A stretch of DNA of 64,000 nucleotides, from positions 16,808,257 through 16,872,256 of the forward strand of contig OZ038433.1 in NCBI GenBank assembly GCA_964036275.1, in the 5' to 3' direction. Positions 24,301-35,940 of this stretch are shown piece by piece. The DNA is from Litoditis marina (taxonomy: Eukaryota; Nematoda; Chromadorea; Rhabditida; Rhabditidae). The notes under the pieces were generated by a model, which saw only the letters and a list, made by a program, of their open reading frames with translations, was not told where the DNA came from and did not search any database. The position numbers and the translations under genes were made by a program. Numbering within the stretch: the stretch's first letter is position 1; each line of letters begins with the position of its first letter.

Positions 24301-26982
24301 TTCATATGTTACGATTGGACGATTTTGGTATTTTCGCGATCGTCTGGCAACGATCGTTTTCCAGTTTCTCATCCACCGTACCCAGAATGAAAAACCTCGA
24401 AATATTTTTGGATAAATGATATCAGTGACTTGTTGGGAACCTTTTGAAACCAAATTTGACTCCATATGTCACGATTGGACGATTTTGGTATTTTCGCGAT
24501 CGTCTGGCAACGATCGTTTTCCAGTTTCTCATCTACCGTACCCAGAATGAAAAACCTCGACATATTTTTCATGTTGAAACCAAATTTGACTTCATATGTT
24601 ACGATTGGACGATTTTGGTATTTTCGCGATCGTCTGGCAACGATCGTTTTCCAGTTTCTCATTCACCGTACCTAGAATGAAAAACCTCGAAATATTTTCG
24701 GACAAATGACATCAGTGACTTGTTAGGAACATTTTGAAACCAAATTTGACTTCATATGTCACGATTGGACGATTTTGGTATTTTCGCAATCGTCTGGCAA
24801 CGATCGTTTTCCAGTTTCTCATCTACCGTACCCAGAATGAAAAACCTCCAAATATTTTCGGATAAATGATATCAGTGACTTGTTAGGAACATTTTGAAAC
24901 CAAATTTGACTTCATATGTTACGATTGGACGATTTTGGTATTTTCGCGATCGTCTGGCAATTGAGTTTCTCATCTACCGTACCCAGAATGAAAAACCTCT
25001 GAATATTTCTGGATAAATGATATCAGTGACTTGTTAGGGAACATTTTGAAACCAAATTTGTCTTCATATGTCACGATTGGACGATTTTGGTATTTTCGCG
25101 ATCGTCTGGCAACGATCGTTTTCCAGTTTCTCTTCTACCGTACCCAGAATGAAAAACCTCTGAATATTTTTGGATAAATGTTATCAGTGACTTGTTAAAA
25201 ACATTTTGAAACCAAATTTGACTTCATATGTTACGATTGGACGATTTTGGTATTTTCGCGATTGTCTGGCAACGATCGTTTTCCAGTTTCTCATCCACCG
25301 TACCTAGAATGAAAAACCTCGACATATTTTTGGATAAATGATATCAGTGACTTGTTAGAAACATTTTGAAACCAAATTTGACTTCATATGTTACGATTGG
25401 ACGATTTTGGTATTTTCGCGATCGTCTGGCAACGATCGTTTTCCAGTTTCTCATCCACCGTACCCAGAATGAAAAACCTCGAAATATTTTTGGATAAATG
25501 ATATCAATGACTTGTTGGGAACCTTTTGAAACCAAATTTGACTCCATATGTTACGATTGGACGATTTTGGTATTTTCGCAATCGTCTGGCAACGATCGTT
25601 TTCCAGTTTCTCATCTACCGTACCCAGAATGAAAAACCTCTAAATATTTTCGGATAAATGATATCAGTGACTTGTTAGGAACATTTTGAAACCAAATTTG
25701 ACTTCATATGTTACGATTGGACGATTTTGGTATTTTCGCGATCGTCTGGCAATTGAGTTTCTCATCTACCGTACCCAGAATGAAAAACCTCTGAATATTT
25801 CTGGATAAATGATATCAGTGACTTGTTAGGGAACATTTTGAAACCAAATTTGTCTTCATATGTCACGATTGGACGATTTTGGTATTTTCGCGATCGTCTG
25901 GCAACGATCGTTTTCCAGTTTCTCTTCTACCGTACCCAGAATGAAAAACCTCTGAATATTTTTGGATAAATGTTATCAGTGACTTGTTATAAACATTTTG
26001 AAACCAAATTTGACTTCATATGTTACGATTGGACGATTTTGGTATTTTCGCGATTGTCTGGCAACGATCGTTTTCCAGTTTCTGATCCACCGTACCTAGA
26101 ATGAAAAACCTCGACATATTTTTGGATAAATGATATCAGTGACTTGTTAGAAACATTTTGAAACCAAATTTGACTTCATATGTTACGATTGGACGATTTT
26201 GGTATTTTCGCGATCGTCTGGCAACGATCGTTTTCCAGTTTCTCTTCTACCGTACCCAGAATAAAAAACCCCTAAATATTTTTGGATAATTGATATCAGT
26301 GATCTGTTAGGAACATTTTGAAACCAAATTTGACTTCTAATGTTACGATTGGACGATTTTGGTATTTTCGCGATCGTCTGGCAACGATCGTTTTCCAGTT
26401 TCTCTTCTACCGTACCCAGAATGAAAAACCTCTGAATATTTTTGGATAAATGTTATCAGTGACTTGTTAAAAACATTTTGAAACCAAATTTGACTTCATA
26501 TGTTACGATTGGACGATTTTGGTATTTTCGCGATTGTCTGGCAACGATCGTTTTCCAGTTTCTCATCCACCGTACCTAGAATGAAAAACCTCGACATATT
26601 TTTGGATAAATGATATCAGTGACTTGTTAGAAACATTTTGAAACCAAATTTGACTTCATATGTTACGATTGGACGATTTTGGTATTTTCGCGATCGTCTG
26701 GCAACGATCGTTTTCCAGTTTCTCTTCTACCGTACCCAGAATAAAAAACCCCTAAATATTTTTGGATAATTGATATCAGTGATCTGTTAGGAAGATTTTG
26801 AAACCAAATTTGACTTCTAATGTTACGATTGGACGATTTTGGTATTTTCGCGATCGTCTGGCAACGATCGTTTTCGAGTTTCTCATCTACCGTACCTAGA
26901 TTGAAAAACCTCGACATATTTTTGGATAAATGATATCAGTGACTTGTTAGGAACATTTTGAAACCAAATTTGACTTCATATG
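15362..26982. repeat. Near-identical 5872-bp tandem duplication of satellite blocks
   Basis: The block at about 15362-21110 recurs at about 21234-26982 with a constant offset of 5872 bp (36.7 monomers). Rare markers repeat at that offset: the fused short monomer (18697 and 24569), ctggcaattgag (19085 and 24957; 19877 and 25749), ttgtcttcatatgtc, and gatatgacg (16522 and 22394). Only a few substitutions are visible, for example cctgtttctc near 19250 versus ccagtttctc near 25122, so the event is very recent or the copies are being homogenised. Confidence 0.93.
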
Positions 26983-29971
26983 TTACGATTGGACGATTTT
27001 GGTATTTTCGCGATCGTCTGGCAACGATCGTTTTTGAGTTTCTCATCTACCGTACCCAGAATGAAAAACCACTGAATATTTCTGGATAAATGATATCAGT
27101 GACTTGTTGGAAACATTTTGAAACCAAATTCGACTCCATATGTCACGATTGGCCGATTTTGGTATTTTCGCGATCGTCTGGCAACGATCGTTTTTGAGTT
27201 TCTCATCTACCGTACCTAGATCGAAAAACCTCGACATACTTTTGGATAAATGATATCAGTGACTTGTTAGGAACATTTTGAAACCAAATTTGACTTCATA
27301 TGTTACGATTGGACGATTTTGGTATTTTCGCGATCGTCTGGCAACGATCGTTTTCCAGTTTCCCATCTACCGTACCCAGAATGAAAAACCTCTAAATATT
27401 TTTGGATAAATGATATCAGTGACTTGTTAGAAACATTTTGAAACCAAATTTGACTTCATATGTTACGATTGGACGATTTTGGTATTTTCGCGATCGTCTG
27501 GCAACGATCGTTTTCGAGTTTCTTATCTACCGTACCTAGATTGGAAAACCTTGAAATATTTTTGGATAAATGATATCAGTGATTTGTTACGAACATTTTG
27601 AAACCAAATTTGACTTCATATGTTACGATTGGACGATTTTGGTATTTTCGCGATCGTCTGGCAACGATCGTTTTCCAGTTTCTCATCCACCGTACCCAGA
27701 ATGAAAAACCTCGACATATTTTTGGATAAATGATATCAGTGACTTGTTGGGAACCTTTTGAAACCAAATTTGACTCCATATGTCACGATTGGACGATTTT
27801 GGTATTTTCGCGATCGTCTGGCAACGATCGTTTTCCAGTTTCTCATCTACCGTACCCAGAATGAAAAACCTCGACATATTTTTCATGTTGAAACCAAATT
27901 TGACTTCATATGTTACGATTGGACGATTTTGGTATTTTCGCGATCGTCTGGCAACGATCGTTTTCCAGTTTCTCATTCACCGTACCTAGAATGAAAAACC
28001 TCGAAATATTTTCGGACAAATGACATCAGTGACTTGTTAGGAACATTTTGAAACCAAATTTGACTTCATATGTCACGATTGGACGATTTTGGTATTTTCG
28101 CAATCGTCTGGCAACGATCGTTTTCCAGTTTCTCATCTACCGTACCCAGAATGAAAAACCTCCAAATATTTTCGGATAAATGATATCAGTGACTTGTTAG
28201 GAACATTTTGAAACCAAATTTGACTTCATATGTTACGATTGGACGATTTTGGTATTTTCGCGATCGTCTGGCAATTGAGTTTCTCATCTACCGTACCCAG
28301 AATGAAAAACCTCTGAATATTTCTGGATAAATGATATCAGTGACTTGTTAGGGAACATTTTGAAACCAAATTTGTCTTCATATGTCACGATTGGACGATT
28401 TTGGTATTTTCGCGATCGTCTGGCAACGATCGTTTTCCAGTTTCTCTTCTACCGTACCCAGAATGAAAAACCTCTGAATATTTTTGGATAAATGTTATCA
28501 GTGACTTGTTAAAAACATTTTGAAACCAAATTTGACTTCATATGTTACGATTGGACGATTTTGGTATTTTCGCGATTGTCTGGCAACGATCGTTTTCCAG
28601 TTTCTCATCCACCGTACCTAGAATGAAAAACCTCGACATATTTTTGGATAAATGATATCAGTGACTTGTTAGAAACATTTTGAAACCAAATTTGACTTCA
28701 TATGTTACGATTGGACGATTTTGGTATTTTCGCGATCGTCTGGCAACGATCGTTTTCCAGTTTCTCATCCACCGTACCCAGAATGAAAAACCTCGAAATA
28801 TTTTTGGATAAATGATATCAGTGACTTGTTGGGAACCTTTTGAAACCAAATTTGACTCCATATGTTACGATTGGACGATTTTGGTATTTTCGCAATCGTC
28901 TGGCAACGATCGTTTTCCAGTTTCTCATCTACCGTACCCAGAATGAAAAACCTCTAAATATTTTCGGATAAATGATATCAGTGACTTGTTAGGAACATTT
29001 TGAAACCAAATTTGACTTCATATGTTACGATTGGACGATTTTGGTATTTTCGCGATCGTCTGGCAATTGAGTTTCTCATCTACCGTACCCAGAATGAAAA
29101 ACCTCTGAATATTTCTGGATAAATGATATCAGTGACTTGTTAGGGAACATTTTGAAACCAAATTTGTCTTCATATGTCACGATTGGACGATTTTGGTATT
29201 TTCGCGATCGTCTGGCAACGATCGTTTTCCAGTTTCTCTTCTACCGTACCCAGAATGAAAAACCTCTGAATATTTTTGGATAAATGTTATCAGTGACTTG
29301 TTAAAAACATTTTGAAACCAAATTTGACTTCATATGTTACGATTGGACGATTTTGGTATTTTCGCGATTGTCTGGCAACGATCGTTTTCCAGTTTCTCAT
29401 CCACCGTACCTAGAATGAAAAACCTCGACATATTTTTGGATAAATGATATCAGTGACTTGTTAGAAACATTTTGAAACCAAATTTGACTTCATATGTTAC
29501 GATTGGACGATTTTGGTATTTTCGCGATCGTCTGGCAACGATCGTTTTCCAGTTTCTCTTCTACCGTACCCAGAATAAAAAACCCCTAAATATTTTTGGA
29601 TAATTGATATCAGTGATCTGTTAGGAACATTTTGAAACCAAATTTGACTTCTAATGTTACGATTGGACGATTTTGGTATTTTCGCGATCGTCTGGCAACG
29701 ATCGTTTTCCAGTTTCTCTTCTACCGTACCCAGAATGAAAAACCTCTGAATATTTTTGGATAAATGTTATCAGTGACTTGTTAAAAACATTTTGAAACCA
29801 AATTTGACTTCATATGTTACGATTGGACGATTTTGGTATTTTCGCGATTGTCTGGCAACGATCGTTTTCCAGTTTCTCATCCACCGTACCTAGAATGAAA
29901 AACCTCGACATATTTTTGGATAAATGATATCAGTGACTTGTTAGAAACATTTTGAAACCAAACTTGACTTC
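26983..29971. repeat. Third, partial copy of the large satellite block
   Basis: Markers of the 5.9-kb block appear a third time. The aaccactgaatatttctgg/ggccgatttt pair is at an offset of 3634 bp from copy 2. The fused monomer, ctggcaattgag and later markers are at an offset of 3314 bp, implying a 320-bp (two-monomer) deletion in between. The block is interrupted at 29972 by the foldback element and resumes at 31653 in register with 26655 onward. Confidence 0.85.
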
Positions 29972-31652
29972 GGGCCTGGATCTCTAATTGTCCAATTGTC
30001 CAATTGTCCAACTTCAATTGTCCAATTGTCCATCTCAAATGTCCATTTGTCCAATTGTCTATTTTCAATTGTCCAATTGTCTAATTGTCTGTTTTCGAAT
30101 GTCCATTTGTCCAATTTTCAATTTTTGTAAATTTTTCTTTTTTTTCACTTTCTAATTTCTCAATTTTTCTTTCTCCTCACACCCGGGGGTCATTTTACGC
30201 GTTAAAATGTAAAATTTGACGGATTAGGATGAAACTTGCACAACTGGGGTAATCGACCACGAACATCACGAATACGCGAATTAAAATTTGTTCAACGCGC
30301 GCAAAACGTGCACGCGACGCGACAAAAATGTCAACATTAGAGTTTGGGAATGAAACTTTGGGAACAGGGGTAGTTGATGACGCTGATTTCGAATATCGAC
30401 ATTATGTTAAAGGTTAAAGGTGGTGGGAGGCAGAAGTTTCATGGTAAGCAAAACGAGAATTTTCGAACCAAACTTGCAGGGCTAGGGTAGTCGATCATGG
30501 ACATAACGAATATCGATACGGGGTTAAAGGTGGTGGGGGCTAAATTATAAATGTTCCAAACCTATTTGTATTGGGTCAAACTCACAGCTAAGGCGTAGTA
30601 GACGATAGGGATTCTATATATCGACATAACGTTAAGGTTGACGGGTGGAAACGGTGGCCTCAAAAGCAGTAATAGGAAACATTGACTTTTTACCCCCCAC
30701 CTTTCCGAATTTGTATTGCGTTTGGGGAATTGTAGTTTGACCCCCCCCACCGGGGGGTGATAATTCAATTTATCACTTGCAATACAAAAGTTTGAGGGTT
30801 GAGGGTAAAAAGTGGATTTTTGACCTCCCCGCTCTCCTAGATTTTCAGGTTTCAGCTTGGGTGGGAGGTTGATGTGCTACGGGGGGGGGGGGGGGGGACT
30901 CAACTAAAGTGGGGGGCGATACTTCAATTTTCCTCAGTACTAACTTGAAATTATGAAAAAAAATATTTGTATTGTATTGGACTTCAATGTTATGTCGATA
31001 TTCAGAATCCCTATCGTCTACTAAGCCTTCTCTGAAAGTTTGACCCAATACGAATAAGTTTGAAACATTTATACTTTAGCCCCCCCCACCACCTTTAACC
31101 CCGTATCGATATTCGTTATGTCCATGATCGACTACCCTAGCCCTGCAAGTTTGGTTGGAAAATTCTCGTTTTGCTCACCATGAAACTTTTGCCTCCCACC
31201 ACCTTTAACCTTTAACATAATGTCGATATTCGAAATCAGCGTCATCAACTACCCCTGTTCCCAAAGTTTCATTCCCAAACTCTAATGTTGACATTTTTGT
31301 CGCGTCGCGTGCACGTTTTGCGCGCGTTGAACAAATTTTAATTCGCGTATTCGTGATTTTCGTGGTCGATTACCCCAGTTGTGCAAGCTTCATCCTAATC
31401 CGTCAAATTTTACATTTTAACGCGTAAAATGACCCCCGGGTGTGAGGAGAAAGAAAAATTGAGAAATTAGAAAGTGAAAAAAAAAGAAAAATTTGAAAAA
31501 ATTTCAAAATTGGACAAATGGACATTTGAAAACAGACAATTAGACAATTGGACAATTGAAAATAGACAATTGGACAAATGGACATTTGAGATGGACAATT
31601 GGACAATTGAAGTTGGACAATTGGACAATTGGACAATTAGAGATCCAGGCCC
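29972..31652. mobile_element. Foldback-type element with long terminal inverted repeats
   Basis: The ends are GGGCCTGGATCTCTAATTGTCC and its reverse complement. Two arms of about 665 bp (29972-30635 and 30988-31652) are near-perfect inverted copies. Each arm starts with about 150 bp of short ATTGTCCA-type subrepeats, then unique sequence with gcgttaaaatg, cgcgcgcaaaacgtgcac and ggttaaaggtggtgg. The flanks show a 3-bp duplication, ttc at 29969-29971 and 31653-31655. The matching empty site gacttcatatg is seen in the duplicated satellite blocks near 20781 and 26653. No transposase frame is present, so it is non-autonomous. The superfamily is not assigned; 3-bp duplications occur in several cut-and-paste groups. 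Confidence 0.93.
30675..30934. mobile_element. Nested GGAAAC-type MITE at the centre of the foldback element
   Basis: The spacer between the foldback arms is a shortened copy of the element at 63050-63410: it shares ggaaacattgactttttacc at one end, gatacttcaattttcc at the other, and the internal block with ccccccaccggggggtgata. Flanks cagtaata and cagtacta suggest a worn duplication of about 8 bp. A run of about 17 G lies at 30881-30898. The copy lacks an internal segment present at 63050-63410. Confidence 0.8.
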
Positions 31653-34638
31653 TTCATATGTTACGATTGGACGATTTTGGTATTTTCGCGATCGTCTGGC
31701 AACGATCGTTTTCCAGTTTCTCTTCTACCGTACCCAGAATAAAAAACCCCTAAATATTTTTGGATAATTGATATCAGTGATCTGTTAGGAACATTTTGAA
31801 ACCAAATTTGACTTCTAATGTTACGATTGGACGATTTTGGTATTTTCGCGATCGTCTGGCAACGATCATTTTCCAGTTTCTCATCCACCGTACCCAGAAT
31901 GAAAAACCCCTGAACATTTTTAGATAAATGATATCAGTGATCTGTTAGGAACATTTTCAAACCAAATTTGACTTCTAATGTTACGATTGGACGATTTTGG
32001 TATTTTCGCGATCGTCTGGCAACGATCGTTTTCCAGTTTCTCATCCACCGTACCCAGAAAGAAAAAACTCCAAATATTTTTGAATAAATGATATCAGTGA
32101 CTTGTTAGGAACATTTTGAAACCAAATTTAACTTCATATGTTACGATTGGACGATTTTGGTATTTTCGCGATCGTCTGGCAACGATCGTTTTCCAGTTTC
32201 TCATCCACCGTACCCAGAATGAAAAACCCCTGAACATTTTTTAGATAAATGATATCAGTGATCTGTTAGGAACATTTTCAAACCTAATTTGACTTCATAT
32301 GTTACGATTGGACGATTTTGGTATTTTCGCGATCGTCTGGCAACGATCGTTTTCCAGTTTCTCATCCACCGTACCTAGAATGAAAAACCTCGAAATATTT
32401 TTGAATAAATGATATCAGTGACTTGTTGAGAACATTTTGAAACCAACTTTGATTCCATGTGTCACGATTGGACGATTTTGGTATTTTCGCGATCGTCTGG
32501 CAACGATCGTTTTTGAGTTTCTCATCTACCGTACCCAGAATGAAAAACCCCTAAATATTTTTGGATAATTGATATCAGTGATCTGTTAGGAACATTTTGA
32601 AACCAAATTTGACTTCTAATGTTACGATTGGACGATTTTGGTATTTTCGCGATCGTCTGGCAACGATCATTTTCCAGTTTCTCATCCACCGTACCCAGAA
32701 TGAAAAACCCCTGAACATTTTTTAGATAAATGATATCAGTGATCTGTTAGGAACATTTTCAAACCAAATTTGACTTCTAATGTTACGATTGGACGATTTT
32801 GGTATTTTCGCGATCGTCTGGCAACGATCGTTTTCCTGTTTCTCATCCACCGTACCCAGAATGAAAAAACTCTAAATATTTTTGAATAAATGATATCAGT
32901 GACTTGTTAGGAACATTTTGAAACCAAATTTGACTTCATATGTTACGATTGGACGATTTTGGTATTTTCGCGATCGTCTGGCAACGATCGTTTTCGAGTT
33001 TCTCATCCACCGTACCCAGAATGAAAAACCCCTAAATATTTTTGGATAATTGATATCAGTGATCTGTTAGAAACATTTTGAAACCAAATTTGACTTCTAA
33101 TGTTACGATTGGACGATTTTGGTATTTTCGCGATCGTCTGGCAACGATCATTTTCCAGTTTCTCATCCACCGTACCCAGAATGAAAAACCCCTGAACATT
33201 TTTTAGATAAATGATATCAGTGATCTGTTAGGAACATTTTCAAACCAAATTTGACTTCTAATGTTACGATTGGACGATTTTGGTATTTTCGCGATCGTCT
33301 GGCAACGATCGTTTTCCTGTTTCTCATCCACCGTACCCAGAATGAAAAAACTCTAAATATTTTTGAATAAATGATATCAGTGACTTGTTAGGAACATTTT
33401 GAAACCAAATTTGACTTCATATGTTACGATTGGACGATTTTGGTATTTTCGCGATCGTCTGGCAACGATCGTTTTCGAGTTTCTCATCCACCGTACCCAG
33501 AATGAAAAACCCCTAAATATTTTTGGATAATTGATATCAGTGATCTGTTAGAAACATTTTGAAACCAAATTTGACTTCTAATGTTACGATTGGACGATTT
33601 TGGTATTTTCGCCATCGTCTGGCAACGATCGTTTTCCAGTTTCTCATCCACCGTACCCAGAATGAAAAACCCCTAAATATTTTTGGATAATTGATATCAG
33701 TGATCTGTTAGGAACATTTTGAAACCAAATTTGACTTCTAATGTTACGATTGGACGATTTTGGTATTTTCGCCATCGTCTGGCAACGATCGTTTTCGAGT
33801 TTCTCATCCACCGTACCCAGAATGAAAAACCCCTAAATATTTTTGGATAATTGATATCAGTGATCTGTTAGGAACATTTTGAAACCAAATTTGACTTCTA
33901 ATGTTACGATTGGACGATTTTGGTATTTTCGCGATCGTCTGGCAACGATCGTTTTCCAGTTTCTCATCCACCGTACCCAGAATAAAAAACCCCTAAATAT
34001 TTTTGGATAATTGATATCAGTGATCTGTTAGGAACATTTTGAAACCAAATTTGACTTCTAATGTTACGATTGGACGATTTTGGTATTTTCGCGATCGTCT
34101 GGCAACGATCATTTTCCAGTTTCTCATCCACCGTACCCAGAATGAAAAACCCCTGAACATTTTTAGATAAATGATATCAGTGATCTGTTAGGAACATTTT
34201 CAAACCAAATTTGACTTCTAATGTTACGATTGGACGATTTTGGTATTTTCGCGATCGTCTGGCAACGATCGTTTTCCAGTTTCTCATCCACCGTACCCAG
34301 AATGAAAAAACTCTAAATATTTTTGAATAAATGATATCAGTGACTTGTTAGGAACATTTTGAAACCAAATTTAACTTCATATGTTACGATTGGACGATTT
34401 TGGTATTTTCGCGATCGTCTGGCAACGATCGTTTTCCAGTTTCTCATCCACCGTACCCAGAATGAAAAAACTCTAAATATTTTTGAATAAATGATATCAG
34501 TGACTTGTTAGGAACATTTTGAAACCAAATTTAACTTCATATGTTACGATTGGACGATTTTGGTATTTTCGCGATCGTCTGGCAACGATCGTTTTCCAGT
34601 TTCTCATCCACCGTACCCAGAATGAAAAACCTCAAATA
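31653..34638. repeat. Tandem satellite array, segment 3 (diverged monomers)
   Basis: About 18.7 monomers continue after the foldback element. Here the common variants are ggataattgatatcagtgat with gatctgttagg, gaacattttttagataaatg and gacttctaatgttacg, unlike segments 1 and 2. The array ends abruptly at caaatat near 34638, where minisatellite DNA begins. Confidence 0.95.
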
Positions 34639-34639
34639 T

Positions 34640-35095
34640 GTCTCCATTTTCTTAATTTTCCACTGTCTCCATTTTCGCTGTCTCCATTTTCGCTGTCTCC
34701 ACTTTCTTCATTTTCGCTGTCTAGGTTAGCCCCACTGTTCATAATTTTTGCTGTCTATGTGAGCCCCGCTGTTCCCGTTTTCGCTGTCTATGTGAACCCC
34801 ACTTTCCCCATTTTTGCTGTCTATGTAAGCCCCTTTGTCCCCATTTTTGCTGTCTATGTGAGCCCATCTTTCCCCATTTTAGCTCTCTATGTGAGCCCAA
34901 CTGTTCCTATTTTCATTGGGTAGGTTTCACCCTATGGGAGGAAGAGATCTCGCGCTCTATCTTAGTGAGAGTTCTAGCGCTTTCATTTAGAGAGAGCTCT
35001 CGCTCTTTGTGGTGGAGAGAGGCCTCGCCCTCTATGTTAAGTAGAACTTCCGCGCTCTATGTTAGGGTGGGATGTCCGGCTCTATGTGGTGGAAA
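34640..35095. repeat. Two adjacent minisatellites
   Basis: 34640-34925 repeats a unit of about 36 bp around gctgtctatgtgagcccc and ccccatttttgctgtct, preceded by a shorter gtctccattttcgct repeat. 34935-35095 repeats a degenerate unit of about 35 bp around ctctatgttaggtgagagnt and cgcgctctatgt. The 134-codon frame across the satellite edge (34519-34923) is a consequence of these repeats. Confidence 0.8.
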
Positions 35096-35940
35096 TCATT
35101 GCGCCCCATTTTACTGAAAACGGGATTGGAATTGCTGGGAAAAACGTGAGTTCGGCAAACGGAGCGAAAATTAAAAAATACTTCTATTAGGTCTCGCCAG
35201 CCTGGACTAAAAACAGCGGAGGTAGTTTTTGGGAGAGAAACAAGGGAGGAAAAAACAAGGGAGGCGGCTTTAGCCGCCGGCAATCCATATTGTTTCATAT
35301 AATACAACTCATCGAAACAAAAATACCAGCATACGTTTCTCAAGCGATATGATTGACAAAAGAAGTGCAGACCGGGTTGTGCTAAATCCGGAATTTCAAT
35401 GATAAGTCAAAAGAGGGAAAGATTGACTTGTCCGTTCCATTCATGTTGAAAAACGTTTTGCGCGTATCCCACATACTTTTCCCGTTCACAGCCCATCTTT
35501 GGGGCAAAATTTACTTTTTCTCGTAAGTTTAGGACTAATCATTATGATACGTATTTAGTTGGTTTTCTTCTGCGTTTGGGATTCTCGTCTTCAAAAATTC
35601 ATGTCAAGAACAATAGCACGAACTTTTCATCTATAATAACAAAAACACACCTTTAATTTATAACAGTCAACGACGAGCTTATCACTATCAAATCTACTCT
35701 ACGCAAAATTTTATACTGAATATAGCATACAACATGTTAATAACCTGAAGTTCATTATGTATTGATAAAAACTTGAATTGGTAAAAGTTGACTAACTGAA
35801 TTATTATAAGGTTCTACGGCAAAACTAAACCTGAAGTTCTAGTAAATTAGTCCAACATCCTAGACAAAAATAACTCAGCACAGCACAACTTCAAGTGATA
35901 GCTTCGTTTTAATCAAATATAACACTACTAGAGGAAATGT
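35096..35940. other. Intergenic, AT-rich, nothing recognised
   Basis: Unique-looking, AT-rich DNA between the minisatellites and the stop codon of the acyltransferase gene. It would contain that gene's 3' UTR and polyadenylation site, and no clear signal was chosen. The 93-codon minus-strand frame at 35062-35343 has no recognisable content. Confidence 0.5.

Larger units (their letters stand above)
5530..29971. repeat. Tandem satellite array, segment 2 (about 153 monomers)
   Basis: Continuous head-to-tail array of the same 160-bp monomer. Recurrent indel variants act as markers: one inserted base giving gtcaacgattgg, a 2-base loss giving cgatcgtggcaacgatcg, a loss of the second palindrome arm giving ctggcaattgag, and a fused short unit with catatttttcatgttgaaac. 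Their spacing reveals the higher-order repeats listed separately. Open frames of 61-97 codons recur with the period on both strands and are artefacts. Confidence 0.97.

Noticed and set aside
5530..29971. CRISPR-like periodic array
   Set aside because: The whole 160-bp unit repeats head to tail with no unique spacers, and the window is nematode DNA.
990..32000. Dozens of 61-97 codon frames in the satellite (mostly starting MESNLVSKGSQQVTD or MSRFFNLGTVDEKL)
   Set aside because: They recur at the monomer period on both strands, span more than one monomer and lack start or splice context; they are by-products of the repeat.
34519..34923. 134-codon plus-strand frame
   Set aside because: Starts in satellite and continues through a minisatellite; no domain and no conservation logic.
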